Shown here: piece by piece, positions 8,599-19,288 of the stretch
Layout: the number at the start of each line of letters is the position of its first letter
How positions within the stretch are numbered: position 1 is the stretch's first letter
Assembly (NCBI GenBank): GCA_001797275.1
Contig: MGOY01000018.1
Coordinates: forward strand, 1-64,000
Length of the DNA stretch: 64,000 nt
DNA from: Clostridiales bacterium GWF2_38_85
GTDB lineage: Bacteria; Bacillota; Clostridia; Oscillospirales; CAG-382
Direction: 5' to 3'
The notes under the pieces: model-generated
Told to the model about the DNA's origin: nothing
Databases searched by the model: none
Seen by the model: only the letters and a program-made list of their open reading frames with translations
Made by a program: the position numbers and the translations under genes

Positions 8599-10905
8599 CT
8601 AATGCTTATTGTTTTCTGCTTCGTGTCTCTCACGCAGCTCGACACGGCGGATTTTTCCGCTGATTGTCTTTGGAAGCTCTGTTACAAACTCAACTATACG
8701 CGGGTATTTGTAAGGTGCGGTGTTGGTTTTGACATATTCCTGTATTTCATGCTTGAGTTCTTCGGTTGCTTCGGTGCCTTTGGTAAGCACTATTGTTGCT
8801 TTAACGATCTGACCTCTGACTTCGTCCGGAACACCGGTTATAGCACATTCAAGCACATACGGAAGCTCCATGATGACATTCTCAATCTCGAACGGTCCTA
8901 TTCTGTAGCCCGATGACTTGATAAGATCGTCGGTTCGACCGACATACCAGAAGAATCCGTCCTCATCACGCCATGCAGTGTCACCTGTATGGTAGATATC
9001 ATCATGCCATGCTTCAGTTGTCTTGGCTTTGTCCTTGTAATATCCCTGGAACAGTCCACAGGGCTTTGATTTATCTGTGCGGATAACAATTTCGCCTGTT
9101 TCACCAATATTAACACTCTTGCCGTCAGCATCAACAAGGTCAACCTTGTATTGCGGACTGGGTTTACCCATCGAACCAATCTTTGATGTTGTACCGACAA
9201 GGTTACAAATGGTCAGCGTTGTTTCTGTCTGTCCAAAGCCTTCCATAAGATTGATTCCGGTCGCTTTCTGGAATTGGTAGTAAACCTCAGGATTCAATGC
9301 TTCTCCCGCAGTGGTCGCATATTCAAGTGATGATAAATCGTATTTAGATAAATCTTCTTTGATGAAGAATCTGAACATAGTCGGCGGCGCACAGAACGTT
9401 GTTATATTATATTGTTTAATCATCGAAAGAATATCGTGCGCAACAAATTTATCGAAGTCATAAACAAAGAATGCACCTTCACAGAGCCATTGACCATAAA
9501 GCTTACCCCAGAGGGCCTTACCCCAACCGGTATCAGAAATAGTGAAGTGGATTCCGTCAGGATCAACATTGTGCCAATATTTTGCTGTTACAAAGTGTCC
9601 GAGAGGGTATGTGTGGCTGTGCATAGCAATTTTGGGATAGCCTGTTGTACCGCTCGTGAAGAACATTAACATCAAATCCTCGCCAGCAGCGCTGTCCTCG
9701 GTGCGTTCGAACTTATCCGAGAAGCATTCAATCTGTTCGTTAAAATTGCTCCAACCATCTCGAGCTTCGCCGACAATAATACGGGTTTTGACAGTCGGAC
9801 TCTCATCAAGTGCGATATCGGCTTGATTTGCTGTATCACCGTCCGAGGTACAAACGATTGCACTAACCTCAGCAGCATTGAAGCGATATATAAAATCCTT
9901 TTTGACAAGTTGATTTGTCGCAGGGATAACGACAGCACCAAGCTTGTGAAGTGCTAAAATTGAGAACCAGAACTGATAATGACGCTTGAGCACAAGCATG
10001 ACCTTGTCACCTTTTTTTATACCGAGCGATTTGAAGAAGTTTGCGGTCATATTACTATATTTTTTGATGTCAGCGAAAGTATATCTTCTTTCGTTCATTT
10101 CGCGGTCAACATGCACCATTGCGACCTTGTTAGGGGCTTTCTCCGCAAGAACATCAACGACATCAAATGCGAAATTGAACTTGTCGGTATTCTTGAATTT
10201 TATATTTTGTAATACACCTTTTTCGCTTAACTCTGTTTCAACAAAATTTTCATAAACAGCTCTATCTTTTGCTGTATGTGTCGCTGCATAAACGGTGCTG
10301 AGCTTGCCAACTTCTTCGGTATAACTGTATTCACTGCCGACACCGTTGATAACAATGGCATAAAAGACACAGCCCTTGCCGCTTGTCGCTAACATACCAT
10401 GTGGTGATGAGCTGTCATAATAAACTGTATCACCTTCGTTAAGAACTTCAACATGACCGTCAATGCAGATCTTCAGGCTGCCCGATATAATTATATTGAA
10501 CTCCTGCCCTTTATGTGTGCTGCTCTTAATGGGTTTATCCTGTTCACTGTCACTGTAAGGTGCTTTGACAAGGAAGGGTTCAGCCATTTTTTTGCGGAAT
10601 AACGGAGCAAGTGCCTGGTATGAGAAACCCTTTCTTCTTGCGATAGGAGCACCTTCACCCTTACGTACGACAGAATATGAGGACAGGGTAGGGCTTGAAC
10701 CCTGAAGCAGATCGGTTACTTCAACACCGAATCTTCCTGCGCATTTGTAGATAAAAGTAAACGTGAAATCTGTTGCTCCGCTTTCAAGAAGCAGGTATTC
10801 ATCCTTTGAAACCGACGTAACCTCAACCATTTCTTCAACAGTAATATTAAGTATCTCACGAAGTTCCTTGATACGTCTTGCGATATCTTTGATTTTCTGT
10901 TCCAT
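8599..10905 (-). CDS. HTH (XRE)-cupin-AMP-forming acyl-CoA synthetase fusion
   Basis: N-terminal XRE HTH, cupin (GDTVYYDSSSPHGM), ANL core (MLMFFTSGTTGYPKIAMHSH; YHTGDTAWRDEDGFFWYVGRTDDLIKSSGYRIGPFEIE; PKTISGKIRR). Confidence 0.92.
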   Translation of the reverse strand: MEQKIKDIARRIKELREILNITVEEMVEVTSVSKDEYLLLESGATDFTFTFIYKCAGRFGVEVTDLLQGSSPTLSSYSVVRKGEGAPIARRKGFSYQALAPLFRKKMAEPFLVKAPYSDSEQDKPIKSSTHKGQEFNIIISGSLKICIDGHVEVLNEGDTVYYDSSSPHGMLATSGKGCVFYAIVINGVGSEYSYTEEVGKLSTVYAATHTAKDRAVYENFVETELSEKGVLQNIKFKNTDKFNFAFDVVDVLAEKAPNKVAMVHVDREMNERRYTFADIKKYSNMTANFFKSLGIKKGDKVMLVLKRHYQFWFSILALHKLGAVVIPATNQLVKKDFIYRFNAAEVSAIVCTSDGDTANQADIALDESPTVKTRIIVGEARDGWSNFNEQIECFSDKFERTEDSAAGEDLMLMFFTSGTTGYPKIAMHSHTYPLGHFVTAKYWHNVDPDGIHFTISDTGWGKALWGKLYGQWLCEGAFFVYDFDKFVAHDILSMIKQYNITTFCAPPTMFRFFIKEDLSKYDLSSLEYATTAGEALNPEVYYQFQKATGINLMEGFGQTETTLTICNLVGTTSKIGSMGKPSPQYKVDLVDADGKSVNIGETGEIVIRTDKSKPCGLFQGYYKDKAKTTEAWHDDIYHTGDTAWRDEDGFFWYVGRTDDLIKSSGYRIGPFEIENVIMELPYVLECAITGVPDEVRGQIVKATIVLTKGTEATEELKHEIQEYVKTNTAPYKYPRIVEFVTELPKTISGKIRRVELRERHEAENNKH

Positions 10906-10936
10906 GTCAACAAATCCTTTCTAAAACTAAAATAAA

Positions 10937-11185
10937 AAAATCCGTCTCAAAGAAAACCTTTGAGACGGAATATATGTTCCGCGGTACCACTCAAATTGCA
11001 CAAATTGTGCCGCTCACAGGCTCAAACAAACCCTTTGCTTTAACGCAGCAATTACGTAGACGCTTACTGTTATTCAGCTTCTCAGCTCGGAAGTGATGTG
11101 TTTTAAAATATACGTTATTGACTCACACCGAACGTCAATTCTCTGAGAACGAATAAATTCAACCGTCTTCGTCATAGCTTTTATA
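10937..11185 (-). ncRNA. T-box leader upstream of the HTH-cupin-acyl-CoA synthetase gene
   Basis: Minus strand has AGAGAAT in Stem I, GAGTGGTACCGCGG T-box antiterminator motif, then ATTCCGTCTCAAAGGTTTTCTTTGAGACGGATTTTTTT terminator about 30 bp before the ATG; promoter TTGATA-16-TATAAT at 11228-11201. Confidence 0.9.
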
Positions 11186-11242
11186 TATTGTATTTTATAT
11201 ATTATATCAGACATTTCAATATTATCAACAGCTTTTTGAAAA

Positions 11243-11989
11243 TTAATTACCAAGCATTGATTTCATATTATACATACCGCTTGGTTGCTTAACAAGAAAT
11301 GCTGCCGCACATATAGCTCCCTGGGCGAAAAGACTTCTGCTGTGTGCTTCATGACGCAGCTTGATTGTTTCGGTGCCGTCAGATATGATTATTTCATGCT
11401 CACCGATTACACTGCCGTAGCGAAGCGCATGGATACCGATCTCATTTTCACTGCGTTTTTCCATACCATGTCTGCTGTAAACGAATTCTGCTTCGGTGCG
11501 AACTTCTTTTATACTATTGGCAAGAAGCAGTGCTGTTCCGCTTGGCGAATCCAGCTTCATGTTGTGATGGGCTTCAACAATTTCTATGTTTGCGTTCTGC
11601 ATAACAGATGCAACTCTCTTTGCCATCTCAGCAAGCAATGCAATACCTACTGACATATTTGCAGATTTGAATATTGCAATTTTTTTAGATGCATCTTCAA
11701 TTATATTCATTTCAGCATCTGTATGACCGGTTGTTGCAATTACGACCGGTAGATTGCGACTTATAGCATAATCAATCAAGGTGCTGGTTATCGAATGATG
11801 CGAAAAGTCAATGATAATATCTGCATCACCGTCAAAGTCGGCAAGATGTTCATATATAGGGAAAGCGGCATGAGAAGCACTGTTGATGTCAATAGCCGCA
11901 GCAAGACTCGCACCTCTGTAGCCGTTGAGTGCAAGCTCGGTTATAACTTTTCCCATTTTTCCGTTTGCACCGTTTATTATAACTTTCAT
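11243..11989 (-). CDS. dapB: 4-hydroxy-tetrahydrodipicolinate reductase
   Basis: MKVIINGANGKMGKVI...EAHHNMKLDSPSGTA. Confidence 0.93.
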   Translation of the reverse strand: MKVIINGANGKMGKVITELALNGYRGASLAAAIDINSASHAAFPIYEHLADFDGDADIIIDFSHHSITSTLIDYAISRNLPVVIATTGHTDAEMNIIEDASKKIAIFKSANMSVGIALLAEMAKRVASVMQNANIEIVEAHHNMKLDSPSGTALLLANSIKEVRTEAEFVYSRHGMEKRSENEIGIHALRYGSVIGEHEIIISDGTETIKLRHEAHSRSLFAQGAICAAAFLVKQPSGMYNMKSMLGN

Positions 11990-12145
11990 TTTTATAACCA
12001 TTCCTTTCGTCGTTGCGCGGAGTTTTGAGCTGGTTTTGCGAAGCAAAATTTACGTCATACCGTCCACCGCATAACTTGTGATGCGAGTGTAAAAGGCACA
12101 AAACTCTTTGTCTGAAAGTTTACTTTCAGACTTGTTGCCTTTCAT

Positions 12146-13054
12146 TCAGACATTCAGACCGCTTTTACGCATTTCGTTAAGCAACACCTGATAATGTGCA
12201 TCTTCCATAACCGCAAGCGGTGAGCGAAGATAATTCCTGCAATATCCCATAGCTGCAACTGCAGCTTTTACCGGAATCGGATTTACTTCCGAAAAGAGCG
12301 CATGAATGAGAGGGATCATATCAAGCTGCAGCGTTGTACTCTCTGCTATTTTACCTTCAAAGAATAGTTTGCATATTTCAGCGGTTTTTCTAGGATGTAT
12401 GTTTGATAAAACAGATATGCAACCGATTCCGCCGAGTGCCATTATCGGAACGATCTGATCGTCGTTACCTGAATAAACATCAAGCTTGCCACGACATAGC
12501 GCAATTGTATCGGCAATTTTTGAAATATCACCACCTGCTTCTTTTACTGCAGAAATGTTCGGGTGTTCTGACAATTCAAGATAAGTTTTACATTCAATAT
12601 TCATACCGGTTCTTGAAGGAACATTATAGAGTATAACCGGGACAGAACTGCAATCTGCAATCTCGGTAAACATTTTAACAAGACCTTTTTGTGTTGTTTT
12701 GTTGTAATAGGGAGTAACAACAAGCACGCTATCGACGCCTGCTTCACATGCACAGCGGGTTAGATCCAATGCATATGCGGTATCATTACTACCGGTTCCG
12801 GCAATAACTGGCACACGACCGTCAACCTGTTTTGCAACGAATTTAATTGCTTCACGGTGTTCATCATCGGTGAGAGTTGAAGCTTCACCTGTTGTTCCGC
12901 AAACAACAATTCCATTAACTCCTTCAGCAATCTGCCATTCGATGTGATTGGCAAACTGTGCATAATTGATACCGTTTTCATCGAGTGGAGTAACAATAGC
13001 TGTTGCAATTCCTTTAAATATTGTTTTCTTTGTCATAATCATTTTCCTTTCCAA
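12146..13054 (-). CDS. dapA: 4-hydroxy-tetrahydrodipicolinate synthase
   Basis: GIATAIVTPL...GTTGEASTL...VTPYYNKTTQKGL...YNVPSRTGMN...KEAGGD. Confidence 0.95.
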   Translation of the reverse strand: MERKMIMTKKTIFKGIATAIVTPLDENGINYAQFANHIEWQIAEGVNGIVVCGTTGEASTLTDDEHREAIKFVAKQVDGRVPVIAGTGSNDTAYALDLTRCACEAGVDSVLVVTPYYNKTTQKGLVKMFTEIADCSSVPVILYNVPSRTGMNIECKTYLELSEHPNISAVKEAGGDISKIADTIALCRGKLDVYSGNDDQIVPIMALGGIGCISVLSNIHPRKTAEICKLFFEGKIAESTTLQLDMIPLIHALFSEVNPIPVKAAVAAMGYCRNYLRSPLAVMEDAHYQVLLNEMRKSGLNV

Positions 13055-13082
13055 AGGCAGTTCACTTTTTGCTTTGAAAAAT

Positions 13083-13330
13083 CAAAAAACCGGCTTATGC
13101 TAATTCAAATATGAATTAGTATTGTAGCCGGCTATCCTAAAAAAAGACAAGATAATAATATTGTAATTTTTCAGATAGCTCTCCGCAAAATGCGACAGTC
13201 GGAGCAATCTTATTTACTCAAACCAGATCAGCCTTTCACCTTGGCTGTCTTCGGCATCCATACCTTTCGTTGATTCCTGTCTGTGAAACAGATTTAAATA
13301 TCAACTATTTATTATAAGATGCGCCTCTAC
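13083..13330 (-). ncRNA. Lysine riboswitch (L box) upstream of dapA-dapB
   Basis: Minus strand: GGTAGAGGCGC...GCCGAAGACAGCC...GGTGAAAGGCTG...; followed by GCCGGCT...AGCCGGTTTTTT terminator. Confidence 0.9.
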
Positions 13331-13434
13331 CATAAAATATTTTATTGTAATGTAAATTATAACACATATATATAGCGGTGTCAACTGTTAAATTTGTACG
13401 ATAATCAAGGTATTTTGTTAGTTTAATTATGTAA

Positions 13435-14079
13435 CTATTTATTCGAGTTTTCTATTTGTTCTTCAAGATGCTTTAATCTTGCTTCAAGTGCACATATCTG
13501 CTGTGTCATCGGGTCGGGCATATGTATCTGGTCGAGATCTGAGAATTTTGGTAACTTGACACCATCACGGCTGACGACTCGTGCAGGAACACCGACAGCA
13601 GTTGAGTTTGGTGGAAGTTCGCATAAAACGACTGCTCCGGCAGCAATCTTGCAATTATCTCCGACTCTCAATGGGCCGAGGACTTTTGCGCCTGCACCAA
13701 TCATGACATTATTACCTATCGTTGGGTGTCTCTTGCCTTTGTGTTTGCCGGTTCCACCCAGAGTAACCCCTTGATAAATTGTACAATTATCGCCGATCTC
13801 GACTGTTTCACCGATTACAACACCCATACCATGGTCAATGAATAGTGCCTTGCCGATTTCTGCTCCGGGATGTATTTCAATACCTGTCTTTTTTCTTGAG
13901 CGTTGTGATATATAGCGTGCAAGAAAAAATAGTTTTCTCTTATGCAACCAATGTGAGAACCTATAACTTAATAACGCTTTAAATCCGGAATAAAGCAGAA
14001 AAACCTCTGCTGAACTGCGTGCGGCAGGGTCTCTTTCTTTTATTGATTTTATATCGTCGCGTAATACTTTAAAAAACAT
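13435..14079 (-). CDS. cysE: Serine O-acetyltransferase
   Basis: GIEIHPGAEIGKALFIDHGMGVVIGETVEIGDNCTIYQGVTLGGTGKHKGKRHPTIGNNVMIGAGAKVLGP. Confidence 0.93.
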   Translation of the reverse strand: MFFKVLRDDIKSIKERDPAARSSAEVFLLYSGFKALLSYRFSHWLHKRKLFFLARYISQRSRKKTGIEIHPGAEIGKALFIDHGMGVVIGETVEIGDNCTIYQGVTLGGTGKHKGKRHPTIGNNVMIGAGAKVLGPLRVGDNCKIAAGAVVLCELPPNSTAVGVPARVVSRDGVKLPKFSDLDQIHMPDPMTQQICALEARLKHLEEQIENSNK

Positions 14080-14465
14080 AAAAATCTCCATCTCGACGCT
14101 TGCTGATTGTCGGTCAGACTTGCCGACCGGCAAGTGATTTTTCCTGCGTGAAAATTATTTTTCACGCTATATCTCATTATATATAAACTAACAAATAAAT
14201 ATTTTTTTTAGAATAGCTGGTGTAATTCATTTATTAGTATCGTATAAATATACTATCTACTATATACATTACAGTATATCCAACAAAAAATATTTTGTCA
14301 ATCGTAATATTAAATAATATTAAATAATTTTATGTCAGTGCTTGTAACTTAAAAACATTTATGTTAAACTATCAATAATAAAACTAAAAAATGAAATGTT
14401 TTACGTTTTATTAGGTTCACAAATATTATAATTTGTTTAAAATATTAAATGGGAAGTGAATTGAT

Positions 14466-15857
14466 TTGACCTTTGATATTATATTATATAATATAGAGTT
14501 GATCAGAAGAGCGGTTATTATTGTTGACAGTAATCTAAATATAATAGGTAAAAATGCATTTGCACAGACAAATGATTTGAAAACTCGAACAGGAGCATCG
14601 ATTAATAATTATTTCAATAAACCTGATATAACAAAACTGTTATTGCTTGAAAACAAGAATTATGTTATAATGGACTTCATAAAAGATAATATAACTTCAT
14701 TTGTCGCAGTCAGATATGATTTGGATGAAAGATATTATTTTTTATATGAAGCGCATCTGATGTGCTTCATCGAAAAACGCATATCATTAGTAGATTTTGT
14801 AACCCGTAGTAAATGCGGAGAGCATTTTGTCAATGTTACTTCTGATATTGTACGAAATGATTATACCAACATTGAAAAGCCTGTGGAACGAACTGTTATA
14901 AAGTATCTGAAGGTGTATTATTACATCCGACATTTACTTGTTATAACATATAATCCAACAACAATGTCTTCGCAGGATATCAACGATATTATCTATGAGT
15001 TGAATGGTCTGACAAAAATTTTCGATACACTATCAAGAAGTATCGGTATGAACATAAACTATAAACCGGGTATCAGGCGTGAAGTAATAGGTAAGTATAA
15101 TCGCGGTGATGTTTTTCTTTCAGCTTTGATTATGCTTTATTTTGCACATCTTGCAATTGATGACCGTACAATATACTGCAGTGTTATGAACTATGACACA
15201 ACGCATTATTTTTCGGTGGACTTTGCAACCCATCTTCCTGAAAAAACAGTTTATTTACTGATATCGGATCAGAATTCACTGAACACTTTATCAGACACCT
15301 GTAAATATGAATATTTCTTCCTGCTGACTCAAGTAAAGAGACTTCTTAACTGTTATACAGGTGATATTGCAATATTGCTTCCGGGCAATAGCTTGTCAAA
15401 CATCAGAATAATGGCGAAATTTGTTGAAACCAGCGATTTTTCAACAACTTTTCACGAATCAACATGGTTAGATGAATACACTGATTACGTTGGAGAGATA
15501 CTTTTGTCTTCAGAACAATTAGATAATATAACAGATGTCCAACCAACCACATATGAAAGAATTTATAAGATTGTAAAAAAGATACCAAAAGGGAAGGTTG
15601 CAAACTACGGGCTTGTTGCAGTACTTGCTGGCAACAGTCGCTGGTCGAGAGCGGTTGGATATGCGTTGCATGTTAATCCGGATCCCCAAAATATACCCTG
15701 CCATAGGGTTGTAACAAAGAATGGTGAGTTGTCCGAAGCATTTGCATTCGGTGGTGGGAACAGACAACGTGAGCTTCTTGAGGCTGAGGGTGTGGGCTTC
15801 TTGCTTGACGGAAGAGTTGACCTCGAAAAGTATTTTTGGGAAGGGTTCGAAGTTTAA
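14466..15857 (+). CDS. Fusion: uncharacterised (PAS/sensor-like) N-terminus with C-terminal O6-methylguanine-DNA methyltransferase-like domain
   Basis: C-terminus YERIYKIVKKIPKGKVANYGLVAVLAGNSRWSRAVGYALHVNPDPQNIPCHRVVTKNGELSEAFAFGG contains the IPCHRVV active-site motif; TTG start. Confidence 0.8.
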   Translation: MTFDIILYNIELIRRAVIIVDSNLNIIGKNAFAQTNDLKTRTGASINNYFNKPDITKLLLLENKNYVIMDFIKDNITSFVAVRYDLDERYYFLYEAHLMCFIEKRISLVDFVTRSKCGEHFVNVTSDIVRNDYTNIEKPVERTVIKYLKVYYYIRHLLVITYNPTTMSSQDINDIIYELNGLTKIFDTLSRSIGMNINYKPGIRREVIGKYNRGDVFLSALIMLYFAHLAIDDRTIYCSVMNYDTTHYFSVDFATHLPEKTVYLLISDQNSLNTLSDTCKYEYFFLLTQVKRLLNCYTGDIAILLPGNSLSNIRIMAKFVETSDFSTTFHESTWLDEYTDYVGEILLSSEQLDNITDVQPTTYERIYKIVKKIPKGKVANYGLVAVLAGNSRWSRAVGYALHVNPDPQNIPCHRVVTKNGELSEAFAFGGGNRQRELLEAEGVGFLLDGRVDLEKYFWEGFEV

Positions 15858-15888
15858 ATATTATTGATTTTAAGGAATAACAAATCAC

Positions 15889-16545
15889 ATGATAAAAAAA
15901 GCAATTCTCTTTGACCTCGATGGAACACTGATACACACATTGCCAGACCTTACCGACGGAATAAACTATATGCTTCAAGGCAGAGAATTTTCCGAAGTAA
16001 CCGAAGCAGTTATCCACGATTACATCGGTGATGGAATATATATGTTGATTAAACGTGTTTTGCCGGTAAACAGTAGTGAAGAGGAGATCAAAAAAGGTAT
16101 TGATGAATTCCGCAAATATTATTCTGTCAATATGGCAAACAAGTCAAGACCGTATCCGGGAGTTGTTGAAATCACCAAGCAGTTGAAAAAAGAAGGTTAT
16201 TTACTCGGAGTGATTACAAACAAGCTTGATTCGGCAGCAAAGCTGCTTTGCAATCAATTTTATCCACATTTCGATATAGTTATTGGAAACACCGAAAAAT
16301 TCAAACCAAAACCCGATCCCTCAATGGTTGAATATATAATTGAACAGCTTGGTACAGACAAAAAATCAGTTATTTTTATCGGCGACAGCGATGTCGATGT
16401 AAAAACTGCAACCGATGCCGATATACCTTGTATTACAATCACCTGGGGTTATCGATCGAAAGAACAGTTGAAAGCAGCCGGAGCAAAATATTTTGCTGCT
16501 GATGCAAATGAATTGTATAATGTAGTAAAAGAAATATTAAACTAA
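15889..16545 (+). CDS. HAD-family phosphatase, phosphoglycolate phosphatase-like
   Basis: LFDLDGTLIHT...KPKPDPSMVEYII...FIGDSDVDVKTATDA. Confidence 0.88.
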   Translation: MIKKAILFDLDGTLIHTLPDLTDGINYMLQGREFSEVTEAVIHDYIGDGIYMLIKRVLPVNSSEEEIKKGIDEFRKYYSVNMANKSRPYPGVVEITKQLKKEGYLLGVITNKLDSAAKLLCNQFYPHFDIVIGNTEKFKPKPDPSMVEYIIEQLGTDKKSVIFIGDSDVDVKTATDADIPCITITWGYRSKEQLKAAGAKYFAADANELYNVVKEILN

Positions 16546-16642
16546 TTGTGCAAAATAACGAAAATTAAATATTTTTCAAAACCACTTGATAAAATCACTC
16601 CAATATGGTATCATAACAAAGCTGTCCGATTCAATCGGAAGG

Positions 16643-16764
<122 letters not shown>

Positions 16765-16766
16765 AA

Positions 16767-16843
16767 GGGCCTTTAGCTCAGTTGGTTAGAGCAACCGGCT
16801 CATAACCGGTCGGTCCGGGGTTCGAGTCCCTGAAGGCCCACCA
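16767..16843 (+). tRNA. tRNA-Met/Ile-type (CAT)
   Basis: GGGCCTTTAGCTCAG...CCGGCTCATAACCGG...GTTCGAGTCCCTGAAGGCCCACCA. Confidence 0.93.
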
Positions 16844-17068
16844 AATATGCGGCAAGCCGCAACGAACAGTGAACGCTGAACAATGAACAATGAACAATAT
16901 ATGATGGAGGTTTAAATTAAACACCGCATATTTGTACTGTTCGATGTTCAGTGTTCATTTTTAAATTGTTAAATAGTATAGGACGAGTATTTTAAATTAA
17001 AAATACTTGGATTTCAACTTAAAATACAGCAAAGTATAATAAATATTCACTTTGAAAGGAATTATTTC

Positions 17069-17344
17069 ATGGCACAAGCATTAGAAGCAATTATGGTTGT
17101 TTGCTTCGGAATCTCATGGCCTTTATCTATATACAAATCGTTAAAAGCAGGAACTGCAAAAGGGAAGAGTATTTTCTTTCTGATTATGATTTTTATTGGA
17201 TATATCAGCGGCATCTCTTGGAAGTTGGTTGACGGCAATATTACATATGTTTTTTGGTTTTATGTTCTTAATGGAATTATGGTTTCGTTTGATATTGCGT
17301 TATACTTCAGAAATCGTCAGCTTGATGCAAAAAAAGGAGCTTAA
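17069..17344 (+). CDS. Small multi-pass membrane protein (SemiSWEET/PQ-loop-like)
   Basis: About 3 TM helices, FGISWPLSIYKSLKAGTAKGKS... Confidence 0.55.
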   Translation: MAQALEAIMVVCFGISWPLSIYKSLKAGTAKGKSIFFLIMIFIGYISGISWKLVDGNITYVFWFYVLNGIMVSFDIALYFRNRQLDAKKGA

Positions 17345-17349
17345 CTGAT

Positions 17350-17937
17350 ATGGAATACATTGTTAAAACAGTTGATTCGATTAACTTTGATAAAGTAAAT
17401 ATAGCAAACATTGATAAATTCGTATGGGGAACTGCATACACTCCAAAGACGTACGCAAAGCTTATTTATGTAAAGAACAAGGGACTTGCACTTCGTATTA
17501 CCTGCGAAGAAAAGAACCCTAAAGCAGTATACACGAAGTTCTACGAACCGGTATACAAAGACAGCTGTGTTGAGATGTTCGTTACCTTTGACGGCGTCAG
17601 CTATATGAACATTGAGATGAATTCCAACGGTGCTACACTGATAGGATTCGGTTCATCCAGGCATGGCAGAACCCATATTGACCAGCTTATTCCCATACCC
17701 GAAGTTAAAGCTGAGAAGTCTGAGAATACTTGGAATGCAGAGATTTTCCTGCCTGAAGCAGATATACTGAAGCTTTATCCTGATTTTAAATTTGAGAGTG
17801 GTGCACGGTTTAAGGGCAACTTCTACAAGTGCGGAGATGAAACTGAAATCGAGCATTACGGCATGTGGTCACCGGTCGGAACTGAGAAGCCTGATTTCCA
17901 CAGACCGGAGTATTTTGGCGATTTCATTATCGAATAA
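17350..17937 (+). CDS. Carbohydrate-binding family 9-like (CBM9-like) protein
   Basis: CVEMFVTFDG.SYMNIEMNSNG...WNAEIFLP. Confidence 0.7.
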   Translation: MEYIVKTVDSINFDKVNIANIDKFVWGTAYTPKTYAKLIYVKNKGLALRITCEEKNPKAVYTKFYEPVYKDSCVEMFVTFDGVSYMNIEMNSNGATLIGFGSSRHGRTHIDQLIPIPEVKAEKSENTWNAEIFLPEADILKLYPDFKFESGARFKGNFYKCGDETEIEHYGMWSPVGTEKPDFHRPEYFGDFIIE

Positions 17938-18051
17938 AAGCAAATGTGAACAAAATGTAAATATGAGTTGTACTCGAAAAAAACTGCGTAAAAGGTATTG
18001 CAAAATTATTAGACTTATGGTATCATAATTTTCGCTGTCCGAGAACGGTGT

Positions 18052-18127
18052 GGGAGCTTAGCTCAGCTGGGAGAGCATCTGCCTTACAAGCAGAGGGTCA
18101 CAGGTTCGAGCCCTGTAGTTCCCACCA
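18052..18127 (+). tRNA. tRNA-Val (TAC)
   Basis: GGGAGCTTAGCTCAGCTGGGAGAGC...CCTTACAAGC...GGTTCGAGCC...CCCACCA. Confidence 0.95.
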
Positions 18128-18278
18128 AACCTCGGCTTTATAGTCGCCAAACATAAATTTCGATCTACTGATGTACATTGAATGAACGGCGTTCCATCCC
18201 TGCGGTCGGAAATATCGTTCGCAGGCTTTTATTTTGTTAAGACATCAAAACAGTATATTTCACCACTTAATCTTAAAT

Positions 18279-18354
18279 GCGGATTTAGCTCATTTGGTAG
18301 AGCGCGACCTTGCCAAGGTCGAGGTGGCGGGTTCGAGCCCCGTAATCCGCTCCA
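18279..18354 (+). tRNA. tRNA-Gly (GCC) copy 1
   Basis: GCGGATTTAGCTC...CCTTGCCAAGG...GGTTCGAGCCCCGTAATCCGCTCCA. Confidence 0.95.
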
Positions 18355-18472
18355 TTCTTGCAGATGGCTAATATCGCGTGCTAAGATAACCTGATATTTT
18401 AACTAATCACTCGCATTTATATGTTGCAATAACTCAAAAGCAAATTTTATATGATCAAATATAAAACAATAC

Positions 18473-18549
18473 GGTCCGGTAGTTCAGTTGGTTAGAACGC
18501 TAGCCTGTCACGCTAGAGGTCGAGGGTTCGAGTCCCTTCCGGATCGCCA
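18473..18549 (+). tRNA. tRNA-Asp (GTC) copy 1
   Basis: GGTCCGGTAGTTCAG...GCCTGTCACGC...GGTTCGAGTCCCTTCCGGATCGCCA. Confidence 0.95.
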
Positions 18550-18808
18550 CCAACTTCATTGGATGTAAACCCCGCGTTTTATATTTTGCTAATTATCATG
18601 TTGTCTCAGCGAGGTTGTTACATTAATATAATCCTTTCGGTTGATTAGTTGAATTTGTATTATTCATTGTTCAATTTTCATTTTTCATTGAAAATGTTTT
18701 TCATTGAATATTTCTTTTCACTTGCATTGAAACTGAGATTATGCAAAGCAAGGTCTCTGCTATTGAATCTCAGTGTTTCTTTTATCAGGTATTTTTTCAA
18801 TAGAATAT

Positions 18809-18884
<76 letters not shown>

Positions 18885-19004
18885 AAGTTTGAGTATATTC
18901 AACTATTGAAAATTTTATTTTGCTTGCAGTATACAGCAATTTCAAAGTAATAAAATTACTTTGAAACCATAAAATTTTTATATAGTTATTTTACGCCTAA
19001 AGAT

Positions 19005-19080
19005 GCGGATTTAGCTCATTTGGTAGAGCGCGACCTTGCCAAGGTCGAGGTGGCGGGTTCGAGCCCCGTAATCCGCTCCA
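19005..19080 (+). tRNA. tRNA-Gly (GCC) copy 2
   Basis: Identical to the copy at 18279. Confidence 0.95.
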
Positions 19081-19288
19081 GTCTTGCAGATGGCTGATAT
19101 CGCGTGCTAAGATAACCTGATATTTTAAACTAATCACTCGCGTATTTATATTGTGATGATTTAAAGGTTTAAATTATTGAAGTACGACTATACTAGCGTA
19201 ATCAGATAAATTAGATTTATATGTTATCTATCACGTTAAAACAAAATACAGATTCTATCTATATGATTGAATTCTTATAGGACTATAC

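Noticed and set aside
14100-14165. GC-rich small inverted repeats upstream of cysE
   Set aside because: Considered as a riboswitch (cysteine T-box or SAM-type) but no conserved T-box or S-box core motif was found
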